This document shows positions 35,631 through 45,492 of a DNA stretch of 64,000 nucleotides, piece by piece (position 1 is the stretch's first letter; each line of letters begins with the position of its first letter). Origin of the DNA: Jackrogersella multiformis. Its lineage: Eukaryota > Ascomycota > Sordariomycetes > Xylariales > Hypoxylaceae. The DNA lies in contig CADCXD010000002.1 in NCBI GenBank assembly GCA_902806575.1, forward strand, positions 2,170,001-2,234,000, written 5' to 3'. The translations under genes were made by a program, and so were the position numbers. Under the pieces are notes generated by a model that made no database searches, was not told where the DNA came from, and saw only the letters and a list, made by a program, of their open reading frames with translations.

Positions 35631-37569
35631 TTATATAAATATTATAAAAAAATACGATAAAATCGTTAAAAAAATCTTGAAAAAATTTATAAAATATTAT
35701 TTTATAATTAACTTATAAAAGTACTTTTAAAAAATCTAAAAAATAAACTTTCTTAATTATATTAATAATTAAGAAACGTTTAAATTATAAATTTTTTTTT
35801 AATAATTTATCGGTTTTATAAACTTTTATTAACGATTTATAAAAAAATTCTTGAAAATAATAAAATTAATTATTAATATAAATAAAAAAGATAAAAAAAT
35901 TAAAAATAAACCGAAAAAATAAATAAATTTTTTAAAATAAATTTATATTAAAATTAATGTTTTAAATTACGTTATTAACGTTATTTTTTTTAAAAAAAAA
36001 TAAAGTAAATTTAAATTTATAATTTATTATTCTCGTAAATTTATACCGGTAAAAATAAACTATAAAATCTACGATAAAAAATTATTAATTATAATAAATT
36101 TCTTTAAAAAATAATATTAATATTTAAAAAAAGTTAAATATTAAATTAAAGTTTATTTAAATTATTAAAATTTAGTTTATTTTATAATAATTAATTATTA
36201 ATTAAGTAAATAAAATAATAAAGTTAATATTTTTTTAAAATTATTATAATATCGATTTAAAAAGGGAAAAGTTAAAAATTAACTTATAAAGTTAATTTTA
36301 TAAGATAAATATTTTTTATATTTTTAAGGAATTTTATTTACCTTTTTAATAATTATTTTTATTATATTAAAAAGATTTTATAATTTTATTATATTTAATT
36401 AAGCTTTCGACTTTATTAAACGATTAAAAAAAATTTATTAATAATTTAAAATATATTACGTAAAATAAAAATCCTTTTAAAAACGTTACTTTATAAAATA
36501 ACCTTTTATATCGATTTTTTTTTAAATATTTACGAAACTTTAAAAAAAGATTATTTTTATTAAATACGATACTTTTATCGTTAAATATATAAAAATAAAT
36601 AAAACCTTAAAATTAATTATTTAAAACTTTTAATAATTAAACATTAAAAATATTATCCGAAATTACGTACGAGGTTATTTAAAATATTAATAAAATAAAA
36701 TAAATTATTACGTTTTATATAAATATTTTTAACCGATAAAATTTATTATTAACTTTTTTTATCGAACGGTTATAACTTTATTTAAATAATAATGAATTTA
36801 TTTTTTAAAATGGCGTATTTTTTTTTTAAAAAAAAGAAAGTTTAATAATTTAATTAAAATTTTCGTTAAATAATATTAAAAATTATACGGTATATTTTTA
36901 AATATTATTTTTAATAAAGATTTTAAATTAATAAGTATTAAATTTTATATAAATATTACATTTTATTTATAAACCGATAAATAAATAAAATATTTTAATT
37001 AAATTTTAAAGGTTTATTTTAAAACTTTCGTTAATTACGAAATAAATAATTAAAAGGATTTATTTATAATAATATTATTTATTTATTAATATAACTTACT
37101 TTTTTTTATATTAATTATAATTATTATTTAATAATTTATAATTTTTTTATAAATATTTTACGTAATTTTTAAAATAAATTATATATATATTAAATAATAT
37201 AAATATATTAAAATATATAAAAATACTTAAAATAAAGTTATTAACGAATAAAAAAATAAACCGATAAATAATAAAAAAATATATTAATTTTTAAAATAAA
37301 TTATCTTATAATATTAAACGTAAGAAATATTAAAATTAAACGCCTCGTTAAAAAGTTAAATAAAAAGCTTTTAAGCTTTTTTAAAATTTAATAAATAATT
37401 TTTTTTACCGCGATAAAACTTATTTTTTTAAAAAAAATAAAAAATATTTAACTTATTTTATATTTTATTTATTAAACTTTATCGTATTAATAATTAAAAA
37501 CTTTTTAACTTTAATTAAGTTTTACGTATAATAACCTTAATAAAATTTAAAAATTAAAGTAAAATAAAA

Positions 37570-37620
37570 TATCTCGTAAAATGAAAAAATTAACCGGTTA
37601 AAAAATATTAAACTTAGGAA
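37570..37620 (+). pseudogene. Chromodomain remnant, RIP-degraded
   Basis: Seventeen codons read Y-L-V-K, a stop from TGG, K, then P-V and later T, a stop from TGG, and E. This is the YLVKWKG...P....TWE core of a chromodomain with the tryptophans turned to stops, as RIP does. It lies about 180 bases before the right LTR, the place for the integrase C-terminus in chromoviruses. Confidence 0.65.
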
Positions 37621-37736
37621 TTTTATAAATATATATTTAATAAAAAAGTAAAGTTAATAATTAAATTATATTACGAGTAATATACCGATAAACCTTGCGA
37701 TTTTATAATTATATAATATATTTAAAAATAAATATT

Positions 37737-37749
37737 AAAAAGAAAAAAA
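37737..37749 (+). other. Candidate polypurine tract
   Basis: A run of A with one G, ending four bases before the right LTR at 37754. Position fits the plus-strand primer of an LTR element, but because RIP raises A content the run alone is weak evidence. Confidence 0.4.
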
Positions 37750-37753
37750 TTAA

Positions 37754-38063
37754 TATTATACGAATAAACTTTATAAAATAAAATATAATTAATATATATA
37801 AATTAATAAATATAAAATATATTAAATTTTATAAAATAAAGTTATTAAATAAAGTTAATTAAAAGATTTAATTAACATATATAAAATTAAATTAACAGGA
37901 TTAAAAAAGCGTTAACGACGCTTAAGAAAATATTTAAATTATATATATATAAGTTATTATGCCTCGCTTCGCAAAAAGAAAAAAAAAGGTAAGGACCTTA
38001 AGACCATAGAGAATTATTATTCGAAATTGAACTACAGTTCCAAGCTCTATTGCCCTTATCACA
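37754..38063 (+). repeat. Right LTR
   Basis: Mirror image of the left LTR in its decay: the inner 5' part (to about 37955) is converted to A/T, while the outer 3' part, including GCCTCGCTTCGC and CCCTTATCACA, is intact. Ends are TATTATACG (mutated TGTCATACG) and CACA. Confidence 0.9.
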
Positions 38064-38068
38064 CAACC
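38064..38068. repeat. Target site duplication CAACC, right copy
   Basis: Identical to 31602-31606 and directly adjacent to the right LTR terminus. Confidence 0.85.
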
Positions 38069-38603
38069 TTTAGAGGCTAGTGAAACGGGAGCAGAGGAAG
38101 AATCCACAGAAGCCAACGCCATGAGGTTCTTTATGACACAGCCATGGGCCAAAATTGACGAGAGATTAGACGAAGAGGCGACGCCGCCAATCAGCCGTAC
38201 ATACCTCACAGATCTCATCAAGAAACTAGCCATATCAGCCAACCTCACTGGAGGTCAGTATGTGCGTTTAGCAATAAAGCTATACGCCAAAAGAAACAAT
38301 ACTGCCCACAAGCATCTCGGTGAGTTGGCTAGAACACGGCATTTTCACGACCTGGCTAGTATAATCCAGGACGACCTCAAAATGCTGAACGAATTTAATT
38401 TCTGGGAAAAGCAGCGTGCGATTCCCGAAGACCACCTGGAGGCGACGAAGCAAGCTATTTTTAAAACAGCTTCACTATACTTTAAAGTTTTTGAGTTTGA
38501 TCAGACGACTTTTACGCTCTTGTATTGGGTGCCATGGCCTTTAAACCCGGATGGTACGATTAATCGTTCTGTGGCAAAGGAAGAAGCAAAGGAAGAACCT
38601 TAG
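38069..38603 (+). pseudogene. 3' part of the gene split by the retrotransposon
   Basis: This part continues the frame of 31152-31606 exactly: the two bases CC of the left half plus the first T here complete a proline codon, then LEASETGAEEESTEA and on to a stop at 38601-38603. It encodes a mostly helical segment (ERLDEEATPPISRTYLTDL, QYVRLAIKLYAKRNNTAHKH) and ends NPDGTINRSVAKEEAKEEP. An internal ATG at 38121 could in principle start a 160-residue protein if a promoter lies in the LTR, so residual expression is possible. I recognise no family; the combined product would have 329 residues. Confidence 0.7.
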
Positions 38604-38892
38604 TGTTACACCTTATCTATTTATCTATGTATCATGTACACAAGTACTCATATACCTATTTATGGATCTTATAGATCCACACAACAGTATTAAAGCATTC
38701 CTGTAAAGGAACAGCAAAGCTAGAGATTCTTATGTACACATATTTAAGTTAAGCATAGTATATATACAATAAAGCCATATATTTTAGGTAGGTATGTAAA
38801 GAGTCACATTTTAGTGTACATTGCGGTTCCGAGCCCTTTTGTAGGGCTTAGTGAAATCGTTAGCTCTATAGTATTTACGGGGCATTACTTAC

Positions 38893-39063
38893 TGTCACAA
38901 GGCAAAACCAGGAGAAAAGGATGAAGGTTTAGAACACTCTACCGTACCAAAAAGGGTTCCGGCAAAGGGTTGTTTCATAGGAATAAAGAGAGGGTCTTAG
39001 CAGGAGTTACAGCTCCGCTCCGGAGCTTACAGCCTCGATACGGAGGCTCTCGAGCCTGTGACA
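38893..39063 (-). repeat. Short LTR-like repeat, copy 1 (diverged)
   Basis: It is homologous to 43644-43839 with matching blocks throughout: on the minus strand TGTCACAGGC, GAGCCTCCGTATCG, CTAAGACCC, GTAGAGTGTTC, AACCTTCA and final TGACA. It ends in TG...CA. The flanking five bases (CTTAC and ACCAC) do not match, so this copy is old, recombined or inserted by a different route. Confidence 0.65.
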
Positions 39064-39110
39064 ACCACAGCAGAATAGCGTCAGAATAATTGCACCATGT
39101 GCGAGTACTG

Positions 39111-39131
39111 TAGTAATAACACTGTCTTACA
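39111..39131 (+). repeat. Relic of the 48-kb inverted-repeat element
   Basis: TAGTAATAACACTGTCTTAC here matches TAGTAATAACACTGTTTTAT at about 48200 with two C/T differences. Only about 20 bases align clearly; it may be a fragment of the same non-autonomous element family. Confidence 0.35.
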
Positions 39132-39623
39132 TTTTTAAATTATTATCCTCTAATTACGTAATCAGTACTAGATAATGTATAAGCTAGCCTAAATCATCAC
39201 ATTGAGGGATAAGGTTTGATACGCGCCGCGGCAATGAGACGGCAACCTTTGAGATCATAGATGTCGCTGTAAATTACCTAACCTACCTACCTAGGTAGTA
39301 ACTGAGGCGAAGAGTAAAGGACACAGAATCGTTTTCGGCCGGTGACATATCAAAACCATGATCTGAGGTCCGCCAAGAAGCCCGTGGCGTACAGTGGGCG
39401 TCACATTCAAATTCATTCGTTCGCAGCCTCTTTCATACTAAGTAATATCGCGATTGTATCTTTCATATATCATTTATCATATTTAGACAGCATGAAGAAA
39501 TCCTCTATGTGTAACCACATTTGCCAATCATGGCTCAGCACGTTCTAACGCTTTTGAGCTTTGAGATGCTTTTTTGATCATACGGTTGCTGTTGCATAGG
39601 GCTAACAACCATCCGAAGCTTAC

Positions 39624-39752
39624 ACTAGGTACCTACCTACCTACCTAGGTACTTGGGTAGGCTGTGACATACCTACTCAGTCTGATTCAGATGAAATAAA
39701 ATAACTCAGGCTGCTAAGTACGTCGGTAGGTTAGGTACTTAGGTTAGGTAAA
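39624..39752. repeat. CCTAGG palindrome cluster
   Basis: Contains ACTAGGTACCTACCTACCTACCT followed by AGGTACTTGGGTAGG and several TTAGGTA units (longer runs shortened here: unit TACC x4 then AGGTAC). It belongs to the dispersed TACCTAGGTA family. Confidence 0.65.
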
Positions 39753-39868
39753 TATAAAACTAATTCCCGGCTTACTACTTACCTATCATCCTTAAGTTTT
39801 CTAGTTCATTGAAGTTATTTTGTAATATATTTGTGTAGTTAGGTATCGTTATCGATCTTATATAAACG

Positions 39869-41689
39869 ATGTTTGGACGAATTTTACTTAACAGCTCTGC
39901 GCTGATCGCGGTATTGGCCCTCCTCATCTCTTGGCTGTCGACGTCGCCCACGCCGGCTACTTCGCCGATTATAGGCCGTAACAACACAGTCCTGATCATG
40001 ACCAACTGTGAATTCGGTCTTTCTAATGTGCATCTGGCGACGGTACAGGCCCTGTCAGAACGGCATCCTGAGATTCAGTTACACTTCGCATCCTTTCCGT
40101 CTATGGCTCCTAAACTAGAACGTATCTCGGAGCACAGCCGCCAGAAAACCTCGTCCGCGGAAAAGATTATATTCCATGCACTTCCTGAACAACTTTCATT
40201 CTTATATGCCATGGCAACTTCGGGACAGACGCCGGCCAGTATCATACATCCTCCAGGCAATGCTGGTATCAGTCAACTTTCCAGGGATATGTCCCTCCTT
40301 ACGTCGCCTTGGTCAAGGGAAGACTTCTTGACTCTATATCAAAAGCTTACAGGTATCTATCTCCCAGTCTTTTCTTATGTCTCCGAGTAAGCGCAAACTC
40401 ACTTCTGAACTTCGTCTTAGAAATAATAGATGAGGTGGATCCCGCTGTTGTTGTACTGGACAATCTCTTCTGGCCTGCTATCAACGCGGCACGTAAGAGG
40501 AACAGGCTGCATGCTTATATTATCCCCAATATTCCTATCGACATCTTCCCCTTACACCAACCTTATGGAGCTTGGTTGTGGAAATATCCAGTGTATGATC
40601 ATATTTCTAGTTGAGCTATATTCGAACCTGTTCCTAGCTATACTCTACTCTATCTTATTAACCACTTATCTTTGTTAAACTTACGCTTCGTACAGAATGG
40701 GCACCGGTATACCATATCCCGTCCCGTGGAGTAAAGTACCGGAGAACATCTATTTGAACATACGGTATTTCTACAACACGGTATTCATGCCCGATTTCAG
40801 GGCCAAGCAGAAATTCCTCGAGTCAAAAGGGCTTACCGATCAGATATCCTTTTATAACATTCACCGTTCGAATGTGCCCGTTTTCATACAGAGTCTATCC
40901 GAAGCTACGATACCACTTGATGTTATCCCAACTAATGTGACATACACGGGGCCAATATCGCTCTCCACTTCTACTGTAGAAGAGGAGAGTCCGGCCTTGA
41001 GCCAATGGCTCTCCCGTGCACCCACCATACTCGTCAACCTCGGTAGCCTTTTCATCTGGAGCGAAGACAGGGCCGCTGCTATGGCACAGGCCCTCGCAGA
41101 CATACTTCGCGCGAGCCCTGATCTGCAAGTGCTGTGGAAGATACGTAAGGCACCAAATGAAACCACGGGAATGATTTATGACGACGAATTCTTGGTCCCG
41201 CTACGTGCGTTCCTCGAGAGCGAGCGCGTGAAGATGGAGCCTTGGTTGGATGTGGAACCAACGTCTCTCTTAGAGACTGGTTATATCACTGCTTCGGTTC
41301 ACCACGGCGGTGCTGGCTGCTTTAATGAGGCGCTTGGGTTAGAATCTTATCCTCCCCTATACTCTCCTTAAAGAGAAGCACTGACCCCTATATCTCACAA
41401 TAGGACTGGGGTACCTCAAATACTGTTACCACAATGGCTGGACCATTATAGTCACGCCCAGATGGCTGAATACGTCGGGGTCGGTATTTGGGCATGTCCG
41501 GAAACTAGCCCCCATTGGAAAGCCGAGTGCCTTCGTGATGCCCTATCCACAATTCTAGGCCATAACGAGAATGGTAAAGCTATACGAGAGAAGGCAAAAC
41601 AGATCGGGGACCTAGCTCAGAGTGACCCAGGTCGGTATATTGTGGCACGAGGAATTGCAAAGCTGGCTGCCTCTGGGTATGGTTCTTGA
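39869..41689 (+). CDS. UDP-glycosyltransferase (GT1 family)
   Basis: Four exons (39869-40352, 40421-40592, 40696-41337, 41404-41689) give 527 residues. A hydrophobic segment at residues 5-22 is a probable membrane anchor or signal peptide. The N-terminal acceptor half contains VLIMTNCEFGLSNVHLATV, the place of the catalytic histidine (here GLSNVH). The C-terminal half has the sugar-nucleotide loop ILVNLGSLFIWSED, then HHGGAGCFNEALG and GVPQILLPQWLDHYSHAQ, the fungal/plant UGT signature (PF00201-like). Such enzymes glucosylate lipids, sterols or small metabolites; the acceptor is unknown. The exon 2-3 join uses donor GTATGA at 40593, which alone keeps the phase. It is convergent with an aldehyde dehydrogenase 254 bases away; a shared pathway is possible but not shown. 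Confidence 0.9.
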
Positions 41690-41943
41690 TAACACATATA
41701 TTGCAATTTTAAGGATATCGAAGCCGGGGAGAGGACTTAATAGTTCCTGCTGTCCTTATTTAAATAAGTTGGACGCCTCATAGCGAACAACGAAGGAGGC
41801 CGCGATAATTTTTAGAGCTATTTCCCTGAGGAGATGATTACACAATTCTATCTAACTAGAGTTTCGGTCATTCGAAGATAGCAATCTTACAGTTAAGCCA
41901 GAAGATTCAAAGATTGCTGATACTATGTACCTATCAACATAGC

Positions 41944-43493
41944 TCAGACTTTCAGGTTGATATAAACAGATTTAGTATAGAAATACGGCAGCAGACCGGC
42001 CTCGCCGTTCTCTGAGCCGATGCCCGACTGCTTCGTCCCGCCAAACGGGACTCGGCAGTCCGCCGCGGTCGATGAGTTGATGTAGACCATGCCAGCCTCG
42101 AACTCCTTGGCGACGCGGTGCGCCCTCCCGACGTTGCTCGTGAAGACGCACGAAGAGAGCCCGTACGCCGTGTCGTTCGCCATCTCCAGAGCCTCTTCTT
42201 CCGTCTGGAACGGGATGACCGCCACGCAGGGGCCGAAGATCTCCTCGCGGTAGATCCGCATGCCGGGCTTTACGTCCGTGAATACCGTCGGTTGCACATA
42301 GAAGCCTTTACCTCCCTGCGGAGCGGGCTCCCCTCCCATGTAGATCGTCGCCCCCTCCTCCCTAGCGCTCCGGATATACCCTAGCACCTTCTCGTACTGG
42401 ACCCTCGAGGCCTGCGGACCCTGAAACGTAGTCTTGTCGAAGGGATCTCCCAGGACGGACACCTTGGAGACCTGCGCCTTGTACCTGGCGAGGAACGCGT
42501 CGTAGATGCTCTCCTGCACGAAGACTCTCGAATTGGCGAAGCACGTCTGTCCGGAGTAGGACATGACGCCGAGATGCGTCCACAGCACTGCGTTGTCCAG
42601 GTCGGCGTCTTCGAAGACGATGGCCGGGCTTTTGCCGCCGGTCTCCAGGGTCACGCTCTTCATGTTCGACGACGCGAGCCGGAGGATCTCCTTTCCGGTT
42701 GCGGTGCTGCCCGTGAAGGAAACCTTGTCGACATCTATGTGGGATGCTAGCGCAGCCCCGGCCTCGGGCCCGTAGCCATTGATGATGTTGACGACGCCCG
42801 GCGGGAAGCCAGCCTCCTTGATTAGCCTCGCCAGGAATAGCACCGAGAGAGGGCACGACTCCGAAGCCTTGAGCACGACGGTGTTGCCACAGGCTAGGGC
42901 AGGTCCTAATTTCATACCGACGAACGCCGTATTCACATTCCAGGGGATGATCTGCCCGACAACGCCTACCGGTGTCTTAACCGTATATGCCATCTTTTCA
43001 GGACCACAGTCGATAGTCTGACCATTGATCTTGTCTGCCCACCCGGCATAATATCGCAGCACGTCGACAGCGAAGGGGACCTCAAAGTAACGAGCAGTCA
43101 TGAAGGTTTTGCCGCTGTCGAATGCATCAATGGTGGCTAAAATATCGCCGTGCTGCTCGATCAAGTCGGCGAGCTTGTTCATGAAGACAGCGCGCTCGGT
43201 CCCTGTAAGTTTCTTCCACGACGGATGTTTGAAGGCTGCTCGTGCGGCCTTGACCGCTCTGTCGACGTCACTCGCTGTCGCAACTTGAGGAGCACATATC
43301 TCTTCTTCAGTTCTGTTTCGGCGCCAGTAAGTCAGTGCATGCCACTATCAATAGCATAGGAATTTGAAACTTACACCGGGTTGATCGTAGGGATGGTCTT
43401 GCCCTCGCTACTGTTTACAAACTCGTTGTTGATGAACAGGCCTAGGGGCTGTGACCACTTAATGCCATTCGGTGCTTCAAGTTCTACCTCCAT
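41944..43493 (-). CDS. NAD(P)-dependent aldehyde dehydrogenase
   Basis: Two exons, 43493-43375 and 43312-41944, give 495 residues, the usual length. The first encodes MEVELEAPNGIKWSQPLGLF and INNEFV, the N-terminal strand of class 1/2 ALDHs. Catalytic residues are in place: general base E263 in LETGGKSPAIVFEDAD, nucleophile C297 in GQTCFANSR, and the coenzyme loop FTGSTATGKEI. NWVNTAF-type text appears as IIPWNVNTAFVGMKLGPALA; it ends FGGTKQSGIGSENGEAGL. The Cys is followed by FANSR instead of the commoner CAGSR, a small deviation. The enzyme oxidises aldehydes to acids in the cytosol; the aldehyde is unknown. No peroxisomal or mitochondrial targeting signal is evident. Coding sequence is GC-richer than its surroundings. 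Confidence 0.93.
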
Positions 43494-44262
43494 GATAGTT
43501 AAGTACTTGAAAGGTCTAGTCTAACTTCAGTATTAGGTATCTAGGTAGGTAACAATGGGTGTGACGAAGAAGCAGGTCTTGGATCACAGGAGAGAAGTTA
43601 AGTTATTATTGTACGCCTATCTTTTACTTATACTTAATATCACTGTCACGAGAAAAGGAGTGCAAAACCAACCAGTAAAAGTGAAGGTTTGGAACGCTCT
43701 ACGGAACGCTCTACGGAGCCAACAGGGCTCCGGTAAATGGGTGTATTTATAGGTGTATTTACAAGTGTATTCATAAGTGTACAGAGCGGGTCTTAGGCGG
43801 AGCTACAGCTCCGATACGGAGGCTCTATTGCCTGCGACAATCACGTACTACTTTCAGGGGGAAGCTATTCCCATTCTTACATGAATAATATCCGGTCAAT
43901 GAGAAACCTTGGGAACGATATAGCGTTATAACTACTAATTGGAGAGCACACTGCTTCGCACTCTTCTACCTTGTAGCGGAAATTTTGCCGTCACCTTGAA
44001 GTTCCCCGTCATGTGCTGTACAGGGACTGGGTTAATTGTGAGTTGATGTATGTATCACAGCATCTTTAGGGGTTGCATCACTTCGGGGTATGTTTCCCTA
44101 GGTATGGTTACGTGTGAGATTATAGACCTTGTGTTACCCAAGATCATGTAGGCAGTCATAAATAATACGGACATGATGGTAACTGTAACTTTATTCTCTA
44201 TTTCGTAGTCTTACCATTTTATCCTGACCACCCTCCAGGGCAGTCGACGGTAACACTCGAGA
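43494..44262. other. Intergenic region holding a solo LTR
   Basis: Between the ALDH 5' end and the 3' end of the Cys-rich gene. Besides the solo LTR it has a TAGGTATCTAGGTAGGTAAC motif at 43533-43552. No gene is seen; a 65-codon frame at 43555-43752 lies across the LTR and is not called. Confidence 0.6.
43644..43839 (-). mobile_element. Solo LTR with perfect target duplication
   Basis: 196 bases with TG...CA ends, flanked on both sides by ATCAC (43639-43643 and 43840-43844). On the minus strand it carries CCTATAAATACACC, a plausible LTR TATA box, and a tandem GTAGAGCGTTCC. No internal retroelement sequence accompanies it, so it is a solo LTR left by recombination. It is not RIP-mutated. It is unrelated in sequence to the 310-base LTR at 31.6/37.8 kb but related to 38893-39063. 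Confidence 0.8.
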
Positions 44263-45069
44263 CTACCACGTTTCCCCGAGATCGCCCAGGTATTCCGCCA
44301 GGTGCATGTTTCTTGGATGGTACTTTCGAATGACACGCAGGTATTGTAGAGTGTCTTCGCTCATATACCTCTCGGAATCCTCAATGGTGCCCAGTCCCCT
44401 TCGCTCTCTGTTCGGCGCAGCAGATCGAGGGCAAAAACTTCGATTCTTCCAAGCCGGCAGTGCATGTTTCCAGTCGGCCGTCTTCCAATTCTCCGGTCGT
44501 TTTTCTAGGGGCAAGTTACTGCCGTTAAAGGGGGGAAGCGCCATCCACCTTCGGTCTGACTCGGAGAGATACGAGCTTTGCAAGTATATTTTCTGGCCCT
44601 CAAAATGCTCCTTGAGAATCTCTTCCAAAATTTCCGGACTGGGGTCGTCACCGATGGTGAAGAAGTTCGGACTAGCCCAAGGCGGCCCCTCGAAATAAAT
44701 TAACTTATCCAGTGCACGTTGCCGGACACAGTACCGAGTGCCAGCTCTTTTACAGGCAGAACATTTGGATTCCCCTTCCACGCCGAGAAAGTTCAAGGTA
44801 CACCTAAGCCCTTTTTCTATACACCTCAGACAAGATCCGCCATCTTCTACCAAGACCCTTCCAGTAATCAAGTCTCTTGGGCGTTTCCCCCCTTTAGTTG
44901 TCTTGTTCGGTTCGCTCTGGGGCTTGGGCTGTGACACCTTCCGGGGGGTTCCATCGATTGTAGATGACTTTCTTTGGGATCTCTGGGAATTTCTGGTGGT
45001 ATCTCTCCTATGGGTGGACTTTTGGTTTTCTACTTCACTGGAAAGTTGATGGTACGGAGCTGGTGACAT
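44263..45069 (-). CDS. Cys-rich zinc-binding-like protein, unrecognised
   Basis: Single-exon gene of 268 residues starting at an ATG. The first 75 residues are basic and disordered (TTKGGKRPRD). Then comes a cysteine module CLRCIEKGLRC...CSACKRAGTRYC: C-x2-C-x6-C and, after a 14-residue loop, C-x2-C-x7-C. This resembles a stretched Zn2Cys6 cluster but has a long loop and no basic helix between the pairs. The C-terminal half is rich in W, R and E (WKTADWKHALPAWKNRSF, EDTLQYLRVIRKYHPRN). I know such modules from fungal orphan proteins, sometimes in telomere-proximal or accessory DNA, but I assign no function. The gene lies back to back with nothing obvious; ALDH and kinase neighbours are on the same strand. 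Confidence 0.65.
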   Translation of the reverse strand: MSPAPYHQLSSEVENQKSTHRRDTTRNSQRSQRKSSTIDGTPRKVSQPKPQSEPNKTTKGGKRPRDLITGRVLVEDGGSCLRCIEKGLRCTLNFLGVEGESKCSACKRAGTRYCVRQRALDKLIYFEGPPWASPNFFTIGDDPSPEILEEILKEHFEGQKIYLQSSYLSESDRRWMALPPFNGSNLPLEKRPENWKTADWKHALPAWKNRSFCPRSAAPNRERRGLGTIEDSERYMSEDTLQYLRVIRKYHPRNMHLAEYLGDLGETW

Positions 45070-45492
45070 ATTTTTCTAGTATTAAACTCCGAGCCGAGCG
45101 CGATAGGGACTAAAGTTACCTAGTTATGGATTTATATGCCCAGGGGGGGAATGTTGTCATTATGTTCACGTTTCTTGTCGATTAACGTCAGAAATCGTCA
45201 ATCCTATGATACAACGAATAAAACAACATGATCCTTGTTTACAGGGAGTGTGTTAACCTAGCTAGCCTCTAGACACAAAGAAGTGGTAAATCAGAAAGCG
45301 TATAACCTACAATACTATGAGCGATTCTTTATTCGACAAAGTATATTCTTTCTAAGCTTGGGTATCTATGTAGGTTGTAACACCCATTGCAGCAATAGCA
45401 TCATCATACTGCTATAATAGGTAGTTAGTTACATGACAGTATGTTAACTGTATTCCCTTAATACAATGAGCCCCAGCACGACACGAAACCGG
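45070..45492. other. Intergenic spacer
   Basis: 423 bases between the start of the Cys-rich gene and the stop of the FHA kinase, both minus strand. It should hold the promoter of the former and the 3' UTR of the latter. No gene or notable repeat is seen. Confidence 0.55.

Larger units (their letters stand above)
31607..38063 (+). mobile_element. RIP-mutated Ty3/gypsy LTR retrotransposon (chromovirus type)
   Basis: A 6457-base element with LTRs of 309 and 310 bases, TG...CA ends and a 5-bp target duplication. The interior is almost only A and T. CpA and TpG are nearly absent, while CpG and CpT survive, the signature of RIP. No frame survives. Even so, the shifted codons of reverse transcriptase (35360-35630) and a chromodomain (37570-37620) can be read on the plus strand in the order expected for a Ty3/gypsy chromovirus. 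A purine tract (37737-37749) lies just before the right LTR, as a polypurine tract should. The primer-binding site after 31915 is mutated beyond recognition. About 3.4 kb between the left LTR and the RT would have held gag and protease. The element cannot be active. Confidence 0.92.
38604..39868. other. Repeat-rich intergenic region upstream of the glycosyltransferase
   Basis: It contains a diverged short LTR (38893-39063), a relic related to the inverted-repeat element at 48 kb (39111-39131) and a dense TACCTACCTAGGTA cluster (39624-39752). The last 100 bases are AT-rich with TATATAAACG just before the glycosyltransferase ATG. No gene is seen. Confidence 0.55.

Noticed and set aside
31780..37960. 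AT-rich block as mitochondrial insertion, centromere core or plain low-complexity DNA
   Set aside because: Paired LTRs, matching 5-bp duplication and legible RT and chromodomain codons explain it as one RIP-mutated retrotransposon.
42362..42856. 164-codon minus-strand frame within the ALDH gene
   Set aside because: Out-of-frame shadow of a well-supported enzyme.
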